Positions 8,304 through 18,830 of a DNA stretch of 64,000 nt are shown piece after piece; position 1 is the stretch's first letter, and each line of letters starts with the position of its first letter. The notes under the pieces were generated by a model. That model made no database searches. It saw only the letters and a program-made list of their open reading frames with translations, and was not told the DNA's origin. This DNA is from Nocardia cyriacigeorgica NBRC 100375 (GTDB lineage: Bacteria > Actinomycetota > Actinomycetes > Mycobacteriales > Mycobacteriaceae): the NCBI RefSeq assembly GCF_000308555.1, contig NZ_BAFY01000099.1:1-64000 (forward strand), in the 5' to 3' direction. Made by a program: the position numbers and the translations under genes.

Positions 8304-9239
8304 ATGCATCGTGTCGTCGCTCTGGTGCGGCCGGTGCAGTCGACTTTCGAGCTCGGCTGCGCCGCCGAGGTCTTCGGCACGCCGCGGGCGGGGATACCGC
8401 AGCGCTACGAATTCTCGGTCTGTGCGGAGAAACCCGGGCCCGTGCCCACCTCGGCCGGATACTCGATGTCGGTCGAGCACGGACTGTCGGCGCTGCGGTC
8501 GGCGGATACGGTCATCATCCCGGGATGGGCGCCCGTCGAAGCCCCGTTACCGGCCCGCGTGCGCCGGGAATTGCTGGCCGCGCACCGCAGGGGCGCACGG
8601 CTGGTGACGATCTGCTCGGGGGTGTTCGCTGTGGCCCGCACCGGCCTGCTCGACGGACGCGAGGCCACCACGCACTGGGCTCGGGCCGCACAACTACAGC
8701 GGGAGTTCCCGGCCGTGCGGGTGCAGCCCGATGTGCTCTACGTCGACCACGGCGACGTCGCCACCAGCGCGGGCGCGGGCGCGGGCATCGACCTGTGCCT
8801 GCACCTGGTCCGCAAGGATCACGGCGCCGCCCATGCGGCCCTGGTGGCCCGTCATATGGTGATGCCGCCGCATCGCGACGGCGGCCAACTCCAGTACGCC
8901 CCCGCGCCGCCGCCGGAGGACGCACTCGATGGGCTGCTCGACTGGGCGGCCGCGCGCTTGGACACCCCGCTCTCGGTCGCGGATCTGGCTGCGCACCTGA
9001 ATGTTTCGCCGCGCACCCTGTCCCGGCGTTTCACCGAGCAACTCGGCACCGGCCCGGGTGCCTGGTTGCTGGCGCGGCGGGTGGCCGAAGCTCGTACCCT
9101 GCTCGAACAGACCGATCTGCCGGTGGAGTCGATCGCGGCCCGCGTCGGCCTGTCCTCAGCGGTGAACCTGCGCCGCCATTTCCGCACCCACGTCGGCACG
9201 ACGCCTGGCGCCTATCGCCGGGCCTTCCGCACTCCGTGA
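8304..9239 (+). CDS. GlxA-type transcriptional regulator (DJ-1/PfpI plus AraC domain)
   Basis: 311-residue regulator. Residues about 1-165 form a DJ-1/PfpI amidotransferase-like sensor domain with the nucleophile-elbow phrase VTICSGVFAVARTGLLDG. Residues about 210-311 are an AraC HTH_18 domain (LSVADLAAHLNVSPRTLSRR and VESIAARVGLSSAVNLRRHF). ATG 8286 lies upstream in frame, but MHRVVALVRP is the usual start of this family. It shares an intergenic region with the cupin gene. Members usually activate nearby catabolic genes; the ligand is not known. Confidence 0.88.
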   Translation: MHRVVALVRPVQSTFELGCAAEVFGTPRAGIPQRYEFSVCAEKPGPVPTSAGYSMSVEHGLSALRSADTVIIPGWAPVEAPLPARVRRELLAAHRRGARLVTICSGVFAVARTGLLDGREATTHWARAAQLQREFPAVRVQPDVLYVDHGDVATSAGAGAGIDLCLHLVRKDHGAAHAALVARHMVMPPHRDGGQLQYAPAPPPEDALDGLLDWAAARLDTPLSVADLAAHLNVSPRTLSRRFTEQLGTGPGAWLLARRVAEARTLLEQTDLPVESIAARVGLSSAVNLRRHFRTHVGTTPGAYRRAFRTP

Positions 9240-9312
9240 ACCGGGACCGCTGCTTTGTGGATTCCCCGTCCTGCCGGCTGCCGGTCCACGCCGATCCGCG
9301 GCCGCGTGGCGC

Positions 9313-10071
9313 TCAGGTCGGCGGGCGCAGGGCGGCGAATTCGTCGGTGACCCGGAGTTCGGAGTCGGTGAAGCGGTAGACGGCGGCCGGGCGTCCGCCG
9401 GCCCGGCCGGGGGCGGCGGTCTCGCCGGTGGGGGTGATCACCTTGCGGCGGCTCAGGACTCGTTGCAGGTTCGTCGTGTCGACGTCGTAACCGAGTGCCA
9501 CGCAATAGATTTCACGCAGTGTCGACATGGTGAAGGTGTCGGGGGCGAGCGCGAAGGCGATATTGGTGTAGGACAGCTTGGCGGCCAACCGGGTTCGGGC
9601 GTGGTCGACGACGATGCCGTGGTCGAAGGACATGTTCGGCAGTGCCGACACCGGATGCCAGGCGGTGTCCGAGGGCAGCTGCGGGTCGGCGGTCAACGGC
9701 ACCAGGCCGAGGTAGGCCGAGGCGATCCGGCGCGGCGGCGGCACCCGATCGGGGGCGCTGAACACCGACAGCTGCTCGAGGTGGGTCAGCTCGCGCACAT
9801 CGACCTTCTCCGCGAGCTGTCTGCGCGCCGAGAAATCCAGGTCCTCGTCGTCGCGCAGGCGGCCACCGGGGAGCGACCAGGTGCCCGCCTGCGGGTCGAG
9901 CGCCCGCTGCCACAGCAGCACCGCCAATTCGGTCCGTTGACCAGGACGGCGGCGCCCGCTCCGCTCGCTCGCGCCCTCGTCGCGGCTCTGACCTGCGGTG
10001 ATGACGGCAGGGAAGCGGCGAACCTGGAACACCGCGGTGAGCGATTCGTGGATGGTGCTACTATGGGCCAT
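9313..10071 (-). CDS. nrtR: Nudix-related NAD-biosynthesis repressor NrtR
   Basis: 252-residue NrtR-type repressor: an N-terminal Nudix-fold sensor (WSLPGGRLRDDEDL then RQLAEKVDV) and a C-terminal winged helix (residues about 175-252). The Nudix box is degenerate (RQLAEK in place of REUxEE), as expected for a ligand sensor rather than a hydrolase. It is divergent from nadA-nadB-nadC, the same arrangement as mycobacterial NrtR, which binds ADP-ribose-type ligands and represses NAD synthesis. ATG 10083 is four codons upstream but lies inside the operator dyad; ATG 10071 starts just after it. Confidence 0.87.
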   Translation of the reverse strand: MAHSSTIHESLTAVFQVRRFPAVITAGQSRDEGASERSGRRRPGQRTELAVLLWQRALDPQAGTWSLPGGRLRDDEDLDFSARRQLAEKVDVRELTHLEQLSVFSAPDRVPPPRRIASAYLGLVPLTADPQLPSDTAWHPVSALPNMSFDHGIVVDHARTRLAAKLSYTNIAFALAPDTFTMSTLREIYCVALGYDVDTTNLQRVLSRRKVITPTGETAAPGRAGGRPAAVYRFTDSELRVTDEFAALRPPT

Positions 10072-10094
10072 GTTTTCGATCATAAGTCGAAAAC
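10072..10094. promoter_or_regulatory. NrtR operator: 8-7-8 perfect dyad
   Basis: GTTTTCGA and TCGAAAAC flank a 7-base centre, giving a perfect inverted repeat. It ends at the nrtR start and lies 54 bases upstream of nadA. Its AT-rich character contrasts with its surroundings. By position it should be the autoregulated NrtR operator for nadABC; its close match to a published consensus was not checked. Confidence 0.8.
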
Positions 10095-10148
10095 CTGGTG
10101 TGGTGCGAATCGGCGGCGATGCCGGCGCGCACGAAGGAAGGAGCCGTC

Positions 10149-11192
10149 ATGGCGACGATGGGAGCTGAACTCGCCCCCGCACTGTTGGAGCGGGTCACCG
10201 ACACCCCGTCGGGGTTCGCCGGGGTCGACGCGACACCCGAGTGGGCGAGCGAGGTCAAACGCCTCGCCAGGATGCGCAACGCGACCATCCTCGCGCACAA
10301 CTACCAGCTGCCCGAGATCCAGGACGTGGCCGACCACGTCGGTGACTCGCTGGCGCTGTCGAGGATCGCGGCCGAGGCGCCCGAGGACACCATCGTGTTC
10401 TGCGGCGTGCACTTCATGGCCGAGACCGCCAAGATCCTCAGCCCGGACAAGACCGTCCTGATCCCGGATCAGCGCGCGGGCTGCTCGCTGGCCGATTCGA
10501 TCACCGCCGACGAACTGCGCGAGTGGAAGGCCGAGCACCCGGACGCGGTCGTGGTCTCGTATGTGAACACCACCGCGGCGGTGAAGGCGCTCACCGACAT
10601 CTGCTGCACCTCCTCCAACGCCGTCGACGTGGTCGCTTCCATCGACCCCGCCCGCGAGGTGCTGTTCCTGCCCGACCAGTTCCTCGGCGCGCACGTCAAG
10701 CGCGTCACCGGCCGGGAGAACATGCACATCTGGGCCGGCGAATGCCATGTGCACGCCGGCATCAACGGCGACGAGCTCCAGGAGCAGGCGCGCACCCACC
10801 CGGACGCCGAGCTGTTCGTGCACCCCGAATGTGGTTGCGCCACGTCGGCGCTGTACCTGGCGGGCGAGGGTTCGTTCCCGGCCGACCGGGTGCACATCCT
10901 GTCCACCGGCGGCATGATCGACGCGGCCAAGGCGGCCAAGTCCACCCAGGTGCTGGTGGCCACCGAGGTCGGCATGCTGCACCAGCTGCGCAAGGCCGCG
11001 CCCGGCATCGACTTCCAGGCCGTCAACGACCGCGCGTCCTGCAAGTACATGAAGATGATCACCCCGGCCGCCCTGCTGCGCAGCCTCGCCGAGAACACCG
11101 ACGAGGTGCACGTGGACCCGGAAACCGCCGCCCTGGCCCGCAATTCGGTCCAGCGCATGATCGAGATCGGCAACCCCGGCGGCGGTGAGTGA
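10149..11192 (+). CDS. nadA: Quinolinate synthase
   Basis: 347-residue enzyme that condenses iminoaspartate with dihydroxyacetone phosphate to quinolinate in de novo NAD synthesis. Hallmarks include [51 protein letters not shown] and VHPECGC, with cysteines for the 4Fe-4S cluster. ATG 10149 follows GAAGGAAGGAG at good spacing and is chosen over in-frame upstream ATGs. First gene of nadA-nadB-nadC, divergent from nrtR and probably repressed by it. Confidence 0.96.
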   Translation: MATMGAELAPALLERVTDTPSGFAGVDATPEWASEVKRLARMRNATILAHNYQLPEIQDVADHVGDSLALSRIAAEAPEDTIVFCGVHFMAETAKILSPDKTVLIPDQRAGCSLADSITADELREWKAEHPDAVVVSYVNTTAAVKALTDICCTSSNAVDVVASIDPAREVLFLPDQFLGAHVKRVTGRENMHIWAGECHVHAGINGDELQEQARTHPDAELFVHPECGCATSALYLAGEGSFPADRVHILSTGGMIDAAKAAKSTQVLVATEVGMLHQLRKAAPGIDFQAVNDRASCKYMKMITPAALLRSLAENTDEVHVDPETAALARNSVQRMIEIGNPGGGE

Positions 11193-11326
11193 ACCGTTCC
11201 CGGCCCGGTGCCGGGAGTGCCCGGCCGTCGGCCGTCGCGTCGGTTGTCCGAGCGCCGACCTCGCCGACGGCCCCCGGCGTGCCCCGCTGACATGCGGGGC
11301 CGCAGGCGAATCCACCTGGAGAAGAG

Positions 11327-13117
11327 ATGAATGCGCCGGCTTTCGATTGGACCGAGGACGCGGATTTCGTCGTCATCGGTGGCGGCGTCGCGGGACTGAC
11401 CGCCGCCCGCACCGCCGCACAGCGGGGTCTGCGGGTGCTGGTGCTCAGCAAGGGTGGCCCGACCGACACCTCCACGCAGTACGCCCAGGGCGGCATCGCT
11501 GTGGTTGCCCCGCACGGTGATTCGGTGCAATCGCATGTGCGCGACACGGTGGCCGCCGGTGGCGGGCTCTGCGATATCGCGGCCGTCGAATCCATCGTCA
11601 CCGGGGGACAGGATGCCGTGGCCGCGCTGACCGATCTCGGCGCGGTCTTCGACCTCGGCCGTGACGGCCAGATCTCGCGCACCCGCGAGGGCGGGCACAG
11701 CACCCGGCGGATCATCCACGCCGGCGGCGATGCCACCGGCGCCGAGGTGCAGCGGGCGTTGAACGCGGCCGGCCTGCCGGTGCTGTTCCGGACGGCGGCG
11801 GTGCGGATCGTCACCGGTGAGCGCGGTGTGCGCGGGGTGATCGCGGTGTCCGGGCGCGGTATCGGCGCGGTGCGCGCTCCGGCGGTGCTGCTGGCCACCG
11901 GTGGGCTCGGGCAGCTCTACGCGCTCAGTACCAATCCGCCCGGCGCCACCGCCGACGGCATCGCGCTGGCCCTGTGGGCCGGCGCCGAGGTGGCCGACCT
12001 GGAATTCGTACAGTTCCATCCGACGGTCCTGCACACGCCGGGCGGGCTCGGCCGCAGGCCGTTGATCAGCGAAGCCGTGCGCGGTGAAGGCGCCGTGCTG
12101 GTCGATTCGCGCGGCGAGTCCGTGACGGCCGGTGTGCACCCGCTGGGTGATCTCGCGCCACGGGACGTGGTCTCGCGCTCCATCGCCGACCGGATGCGGG
12201 TGCTGGGAGACGATCACGTCTATCTGGATGCACGCTCGGTCGACGGCTTCCTCACCCGCTTCCCGACGATCACCGCGTCCTGCCTGGCGGCCGGTATCGA
12301 TCCGCGCACCGACCTCATCCCGGTTGCTCCGGCCGCCCACTACCAGTGCGGCGGTGTCGTGACCGACGTCTGCGGCCGCACCTCGGTGCCGGGGCTGTAC
12401 GCGGCGGGCGAAGTGGCGCGCACCGGACTGCACGGTGCGAACCGGCTGGCTTCCAACAGCCTGCTGGAGGGTCTGGTGGTCGGCGAACGTGCGGGGGTGG
12501 CAGCGGTGACGCGCCTCGGCGAACCGACCGGCTTCGCGGCAGATGAGCACTTCGACGTCCCCAAGGCGCCTCGGGAACTCGTGCAGCGGCTGATGACCGC
12601 CCATGCCGCGGTGGTCCGCGACGCGGTCGGACTCACGACAGCAATCGAGGCGATCGAGCGGGCAGTGCGCAGCGCGGATCGAGCGCCCCGGCCTTCCGAG
12701 CCGGGCGCGACGAGCGAGAACGACACCGCGCCCGGCCACCTCACGACCGACCCTGACGCCACGTCGCTCACGGTGCAGCCTGCGATCAGCGGCCCGTCCG
12801 GGTCGGAGGGTATGAGCCTCGAGTCATCGACCGCTGTCCCCGCAGACGTGGCCGGTGCGCGCCGAGCTGCGGGACCGAATCCGACTACGGCCGGGTTGCT
12901 GACCGCGCGCATTGCCGCCTTCGAGGACGCGGCTCTGACGGTGACCGCGCGCGCTCTGCTGCTGGCGGCGGCCGCGCGCGAGGAGAGCCGGGGCTGCCAC
13001 ACGCGCTCGGATCATCCGGCGCCGGTCGAGGCCGCCCGCCACAGCACGTCGATCCGCCTGGCCCCCGACGGCACCCCGCACCTCACCCCGTTGACGGTGC
13101 CCGTCACCACCGGATGA
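11327..13117 (+). CDS. nadB: L-aspartate oxidase with an internal low-complexity insertion
   Basis: 596-residue flavoprotein that oxidises L-aspartate to iminoaspartate for NadA. It has the FAD-binding start FVVIGGGVAGLTAARTAAQR, the substrate region STQYAQGGIAVV, HSTRRIIHAGGDATG, and the active-site stretch HYQCGGVVTD with HGANRLASNSLLEGLVVG. The C-terminal helical domain is interrupted by about 70 Pro/Ser/Thr/Asp-rich residues (roughly 12675-12885), making the protein longer than the usual 520-540 residues. After the insertion the family ending resumes (AAAAREESRGCHTRSDHP). A 134-base gap separates it from nadA. Confidence 0.95.
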   Translation: MNAPAFDWTEDADFVVIGGGVAGLTAARTAAQRGLRVLVLSKGGPTDTSTQYAQGGIAVVAPHGDSVQSHVRDTVAAGGGLCDIAAVESIVTGGQDAVAALTDLGAVFDLGRDGQISRTREGGHSTRRIIHAGGDATGAEVQRALNAAGLPVLFRTAAVRIVTGERGVRGVIAVSGRGIGAVRAPAVLLATGGLGQLYALSTNPPGATADGIALALWAGAEVADLEFVQFHPTVLHTPGGLGRRPLISEAVRGEGAVLVDSRGESVTAGVHPLGDLAPRDVVSRSIADRMRVLGDDHVYLDARSVDGFLTRFPTITASCLAAGIDPRTDLIPVAPAAHYQCGGVVTDVCGRTSVPGLYAAGEVARTGLHGANRLASNSLLEGLVVGERAGVAAVTRLGEPTGFAADEHFDVPKAPRELVQRLMTAHAAVVRDAVGLTTAIEAIERAVRSADRAPRPSEPGATSENDTAPGHLTTDPDATSLTVQPAISGPSGSEGMSLESSTAVPADVAGARRAAGPNPTTAGLLTARIAAFEDAALTVTARALLLAAAAREESRGCHTRSDHPAPVEAARHSTSIRLAPDGTPHLTPLTVPVTTG

Positions 13118-13210
13118 CGCCGCCGAGCGTCACCTGACCGAGGCAACGCGAGAAGGCCTCTCGGCCGGGCAGCACTCGCCGATCAGAGACATGAGAGTAG
13201 GGAGTTCGTG

Positions 13211-14071
13211 ATGGGATTGGACGCCGATCTGGCGCGCGAGGAAGTGCTCGCCCTGATCCGGACCGCGCTGGATGAGGATCTGCGGTACGGCCCGGATGTC
13301 ACCACCGTGGCGACGGTTCCCGAGGACGCCGTGGTGAAGGCGTCGGTGGTGTCGCGCCAGCCCGGAACGGTCGCCGGGATCGACGTGGGGCTGCTGGTGC
13401 TCGATGAGGTCATCGGCGCGGGCAAGTACGAGGTCGCCGAGCGGGTGGCCGACGGAACCCGGGTCACGCCGGGGCAGACGGTGCTCGGCATCGTCGCCCC
13501 GACGCGCGGGCTGCTCACCGCCGAACGCACCATGCTCAATCTGATGTGCCACCTGTCCGGTATCGCCACCGCCACCGCCGCCTGGGTGGATGCGGTGTCC
13601 GGCACCGACTGCCGGATCCGCGACAGCCGCAAGACCCTGCCGGGCCTGCGGGCTCTGCAGAAGTACGCGGTGCGCGTCGGTGGCGGGGTGAATCACCGGA
13701 TGGGTCTCGGCGACGCGGCGCTCATCAAGGACAACCATGTCGTCGCCGCCGGTTCGGTGGTCGAGGCTTTGCGCGCGGTGCGCGAACTCGCGCCTGAGAT
13801 CGAATGCGAGGTCGAGGTCGACAGCCTCGAGCAGCTCGACGCGGTGCTCGCCGAGGACGTGCAACTGGTCCTGCTCGACAACTTCCCGCTGTGGCAGACG
13901 CAGGCCGCGGTTCAGCGCCGTAATACGAAGTCACCGGGCACGAAGCTGGAATCCTCCGGCGGGCTGACCCTCGACGTGGCCGCCGACTACGCCCGCACGG
14001 GCGTCGACTACCTCGCCGTCGGCGCCCTGACGCACTCGGTGACCGTGCTCGACCTCGGCCTGGACATGTAG
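13211..14071 (+). CDS. nadC: Nicotinate-nucleotide pyrophosphorylase (carboxylating)
   Basis: 286-residue quinolinate phosphoribosyltransferase that converts quinolinate and PRPP to nicotinate mononucleotide. Conserved phrases are LLTAERTMLNLMCHLSGIAT, RDSRKTLPGLRALQKYAV, HRMGLGDAALIKDNH and EVEVDSLEQL, covering the phosphoribosyl and carboxylate contacts. GTG 13208 directly precedes ATG 13211; the ribosome site AGGGAG fits ATG better. Last gene of the nad operon; the accessory region begins right after it. Confidence 0.96.
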   Translation: MGLDADLAREEVLALIRTALDEDLRYGPDVTTVATVPEDAVVKASVVSRQPGTVAGIDVGLLVLDEVIGAGKYEVAERVADGTRVTPGQTVLGIVAPTRGLLTAERTMLNLMCHLSGIATATAAWVDAVSGTDCRIRDSRKTLPGLRALQKYAVRVGGGVNHRMGLGDAALIKDNHVVAAGSVVEALRAVRELAPEIECEVEVDSLEQLDAVLAEDVQLVLLDNFPLWQTQAAVQRRNTKSPGTKLESSGGLTLDVAADYARTGVDYLAVGALTHSVTVLDLGLDM

Positions 14072-14094
14072 GCCCCTGACCGATGCTCCGCCAC

Positions 14095-15642
<1,548 letters not shown>

Positions 15643-15826
15643 CGTGTCCTCCTGGAGAGAATGGTCCGTCTGCGACCTAGGTCACACTGGGCGAGTGTAA
15701 GTGAATTGACAATAGGTGTAAATGGTCTAGGTGCGCGTCATTGGCGGGGCAAATCGGTATTGACAACACATGAGAGGCAGGTGCAACTATTTAAGTGAAT
15801 TTCTGATAGCTGATTGGAGAGTTGCT
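15643..15826. promoter_or_regulatory. Divergent promoter region with palindromes, acyl-CoA cluster
   Basis: This AT-richer stretch separates the CoA ligase from the thiolase operon. It contains the perfect palindrome GACCTAGGTC (15674-15683), the adjoining dyad ACACT-N5-AGTGT (15684-15698) and a second CTAGGT half-site at 15727-15732. TTGACA hexamers occur at 15706 and 15760. These are good candidates for operator sites of the double-TetR regulator encoded at 18831. Assignment is inference from position and symmetry. Confidence 0.5.
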
Positions 15827-17011
15827 ATGGGAGTGACCACTCTCGTCGCCGGTGTCGGGATGATTCCGTTCACCACCCCGCGCACGAGCCAGACCTACGA
15901 CGTGATGGGTGAACGCGCGGTCCGCGCGGCCCTCGCCGACGCCGGCGTCGACTACACCGCGATTCAGCAGGCGTACGCGGGCTACGTCTACGGAGATTCC
16001 ACCTCCGGTCAGGCCGCCCTGTACCGGGTCGGTGTCACCGGCATCCCGGTGGTCAACGTCAACAACAACTGCTCCACCGGTTCGTCGGCGCTGTTCCTGG
16101 CCCGCCAGGCCATCGAACACGGCGTCGCGGACGTGGTGCTCGCGGTCGGTTTCGAGCAGATGCAGCGCGGCGCGCTGACCATGTCCTACACCGATCGGCC
16201 GAGCCCGTTCGACAGCTTCGGCGCGGTCGTCGACCGCCTACAGGGCGGCAGCGACGCGCCGTTCGCGGCGCAGTATTTCGGCGGCGCCGGCCGCGAATAC
16301 GCCGACAAGTACGGGATGGACCCGGCAGTGTTCGCCCAGATCGCGGTGAAGGCCCGCAAGCACGCGGCCAACAACCCGTACGCGGTGTTCCGCGACCCGG
16401 TGGCCGTCGAGCAGGTGCTGGCCGCGCCGCAGATCTACGGTCCGCTCACCCGGTTGCAGTGTTGCCCGCCGACCTGTGGAGCGGCAGCGGCTGTGCTGGT
16501 CAGCGAGGAGTACGCGCGCAAGCACGGGCTGCGCCGCGACGTCGCGATCGCCGCGCAAGCGATGACCACCGACGGTCCCGCGACCTTCGACAGCGGCTCG
16601 ATGATGAACATCGTCGGCGCCGATATGGCCCGCTCCGCCGCACAACAGGTGTACGAGCGCGCGGGTATCGGGCCGGAGGACATCCGGGTGGTCGAGCTGC
16701 ACGACTGTTTCACCACCAACGAACTGCTCAGCTATGAAGCGCTCGGGCTCACCCCGGAGGGGACGGCCGAGAAGTTCATCGCCGACGGGGACAACACCTA
16801 CGGTGGCCGGGTCGTCACCAACCCTTCGGGCGGGCTGCTGTCGAAGGGGCACCCGCTGGGCGCTACCGGGCTGGCGCAGTGCGCGGAACTGGTCTGGCAG
16901 CTGCGGGGTCAGGCCGAGCAGCGTCAGGTCGAGGATGTGCGGGTCGGCCTGCAACACAACATCGGACTCGGCGGCGCCGCCGTCGTCACCCTGTACCAGA
17001 AAGTGGGCTGA
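15827..17011 (+). CDS. Thiolase / lipid-transfer protein (SCP-x type)
   Basis: 394-residue thiolase of the sterol-carrier-protein-x/Ltp group. The nucleophilic cysteine is in NVNNNCSTGSSALFLA; the C-terminal VELHDCFTTNELLSYEALGL and LLSKGHPLGATG segments supply the remaining active-site residues. Such enzymes cleave 3-oxoacyl-CoA or catalyse aldolytic steps in steroid side-chain breakdown, often with a partner. ATG 15827 follows GGAGA. It heads an operon with two MaoC-type hydratases and a short-chain dehydrogenase, and is divergent from a CoA ligase: a complete beta-oxidation-like set except the first dehydrogenase. Confidence 0.87.
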   Translation: MGVTTLVAGVGMIPFTTPRTSQTYDVMGERAVRAALADAGVDYTAIQQAYAGYVYGDSTSGQAALYRVGVTGIPVVNVNNNCSTGSSALFLARQAIEHGVADVVLAVGFEQMQRGALTMSYTDRPSPFDSFGAVVDRLQGGSDAPFAAQYFGGAGREYADKYGMDPAVFAQIAVKARKHAANNPYAVFRDPVAVEQVLAAPQIYGPLTRLQCCPPTCGAAAAVLVSEEYARKHGLRRDVAIAAQAMTTDGPATFDSGSMMNIVGADMARSAAQQVYERAGIGPEDIRVVELHDCFTTNELLSYEALGLTPEGTAEKFIADGDNTYGGRVVTNPSGGLLSKGHPLGATGLAQCAELVWQLRGQAEQRQVEDVRVGLQHNIGLGGAAVVTLYQKVG

Positions 17012-17014
17012 GGT

Positions 17015-17473
17015 ATGCCACTCGATCCCGCCGTCATCGGCACCGAGTTACCGCTGTCGACGCTCACCGTCGACGCCGGGCGACTGCGATTCTTCGCCAA
17101 GGCCATCGGCGAGACCAACCCGGTTTTCACCGACGATGCCGCGGCGAAAGCCGCAGGCCACGAGGCGCTTCCGGTACCGCCGACCTTCCTGTTCTCGATC
17201 GAACTGGAAAATCCCGACCCGTTCGCGTGGTTGGCGCAACTGGGCATCGACCTGCGCACAGTGCTGCACGGTGAGCAGCGGTTCGACTACCACTCGGTGG
17301 CCTATGCCGGTGACACGCTGACCGCCCGGCCGCGTATCACCGACGTCTACAGCAAGAAGGGCGGTGCGCTCGAGTTCGTGGTGAAACAGACCGACGTCAC
17401 GCGCGCCGACGGCACCGCCGTCGCCGAACTGACCTCGGTGATCGTCATCCGCAATCCGGGAGCCCCCGCATGA
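17015..17473 (+). CDS. MaoC-like dehydratase, FAS1/N-terminal type
   Basis: 152-residue hot-dog-fold protein of the MaoC_dehydrat_N (FAS1-like) type: YAGDTLTARPRITDVYSKKGGALEF is characteristic of the half that binds substrate but may lack the catalytic Asp/His. It starts 3 bases after the thiolase stop and overlaps the next MaoC gene by four bases (ATGA), so the two probably form a heteromeric enoyl-CoA hydratase, like HadAB or ChsH1-ChsH2. Role in cluster: hydration of the 2-enoyl-CoA intermediate. Confidence 0.82.
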   Translation: MPLDPAVIGTELPLSTLTVDAGRLRFFAKAIGETNPVFTDDAAAKAAGHEALPVPPTFLFSIELENPDPFAWLAQLGIDLRTVLHGEQRFDYHSVAYAGDTLTARPRITDVYSKKGGALEFVVKQTDVTRADGTAVAELTSVIVIRNPGAPA

Positions 17474-17883
17474 GCCTGCCAACCACCGCGATCGCCGTCG
17501 GCACCGAACTGCCTCCGCTGGCGGTCGGGCGCATCACCCGCACCACCCTCGCATTGTTCGCCGGCGCCTCCGGCGACCACAATCCGATGCACATCGATAT
17601 CGACGTCGCGCGGTCAGCCGGCCTCGACGACGTCTTCGCCCATGGCATGCTGTCGATGGCCTACCTCGGCCGCATCCTCACCGATTGGGTTGGGCCCGAA
17701 CGCATCCGGTCGTTCGGCGTGCGCTTCGGCGCGATCACTCCGGTCGGTGCCGAACCCACCGCGACCGCCACCGTCGCCGCGATCGAAGACGTCGACGGTG
17801 AGTCCCGCGCGCAGCTCGACCTCGCGATCACGCTGCCCGACGGCACCGTCACACTCACCGGCACCGCCGTCATCGCCCTCTGA
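17470..17883 (+). CDS. MaoC-like (R)-enoyl-CoA hydratase subunit
   Basis: 137-residue hot-dog protein with the MaoC hydratase motif ASGDHNPMHIDIDVARSAGL, containing the catalytic Asp and His, followed by FAHGMLSMAYLGRIL. It is the catalytic partner of the preceding FAS1-like protein, with overlapping stop and start (ATGA at 17470-17473). Together they should hydrate an enoyl thioester in the pathway with the thiolase and the dehydrogenase. Confidence 0.87.
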   Translation: MSLPTTAIAVGTELPPLAVGRITRTTLALFAGASGDHNPMHIDIDVARSAGLDDVFAHGMLSMAYLGRILTDWVGPERIRSFGVRFGAITPVGAEPTATATVAAIEDVDGESRAQLDLAITLPDGTVTLTGTAVIAL

Positions 17884-17908
17884 CACTTCGCACACAAGGA
17901 CATTCACC

Positions 17909-18739
17909 ATGGGAAATCTGGACAACAAGGTCGCCATCGTCTCCGGCTCCGGCCGCGGCATCGGTCGCGAGATCGCGCTGAAGTTCGCCGCGCAGGGGGC
18001 GCGGGTGGTCGTCAACGATCTCGATGCCGAACCGGCGAAGGAGACCGTCGCCGCCATCGAGGCCGCGGGCGGTCAGGCGGTGGCGGTGCCGGGCAGCGTC
18101 ACCGATGAGGACTTCGCGCAGCGGTTCGTCTCCGCCGCCGTCGACACCTACGGCGGCCTCGACATCATCGTCAACAATGCCGGCTACACCTGGGATTCGG
18201 TGATCCAGAAGATGACCGATGAACAGTGGGACGCCATCCTCGACGTGCACCTCAAGGCGCCGTTCCGCATCCTGCGGGCCGCGCAGCCGGTGATCGCTGG
18301 ACTGGTGAAGCAGGCCAAGGAAGCGGGCGAGGCGGTGCCGTGCCGCAAGGTGGTCAATATTTCGTCGATGGCGGGCACCGGAGGCAATGCGGGACAGTCG
18401 AATTACTCCGCCGCCAAGGCCGGCGTGCTCGGCCTGACCAAGACCCTGTCGAAGGAATGGGGCCGCTACAACGTCACCGTCAACGCGGTCGCGTTCGGGC
18501 TCATCAAGACCCGGCTCACCGAGGCGCCGGCCGACGGCAGTGCCACCATCGACGTGCAGGGCCGGGAGCTGAAGGTGGGCGTCAATCCCGATCTGCTGGC
18601 GGCGATGGAACGGTCGATCCCGCTGGGCCGGGCGGGCACACCGGCGGAGGCGGCCGGCGCGGTGTATCTGCTGTGCACCCCGGAATCCGATTACATCAGC
18701 GGCCAGACCCTCCTCTGTGGTGGCGGGTTCAACGTCTGA
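17909..18739 (+). CDS. Short-chain dehydrogenase/reductase
   Basis: 276-residue Rossmann-fold SDR. The cofactor loop is VSGSGRGIGREIA; NNAG motif in IVNNAGYTWDS; catalytic Ser-Tyr-Lys in NISSMAGTGGNAGQSNYSAAK. A longer loop before the serine (LVKQAKEAGEAVPCRK) is typical of FabG4/HsdB-like 3-hydroxyacyl-CoA dehydrogenases. In the cluster it would oxidise the 3-hydroxyacyl-CoA made by the MaoC pair before thiolytic cleavage. The coding start ATG 17909 is 25 bases after the MaoC stop. Confidence 0.88.
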   Translation: MGNLDNKVAIVSGSGRGIGREIALKFAAQGARVVVNDLDAEPAKETVAAIEAAGGQAVAVPGSVTDEDFAQRFVSAAVDTYGGLDIIVNNAGYTWDSVIQKMTDEQWDAILDVHLKAPFRILRAAQPVIAGLVKQAKEAGEAVPCRKVVNISSMAGTGGNAGQSNYSAAKAGVLGLTKTLSKEWGRYNVTVNAVAFGLIKTRLTEAPADGSATIDVQGRELKVGVNPDLLAAMERSIPLGRAGTPAEAAGAVYLLCTPESDYISGQTLLCGGGFNV

Positions 18740-18830
18740 TCCCGCCGCGGTGGCGGCCCCGGCGAGGTGATGGCCGAGCCGGCCGCCCGCTCGCAGTACC
18801 CTTGCCCGGACGATGCAGGAGGAGCAGACA

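Noticed and set aside
10469-12739. 756-codon minus-strand open frame opposite nadA-nadB
   Set aside because: Shadow of two well-supported genes; composition is typical of antisense frames in GC-rich DNA.
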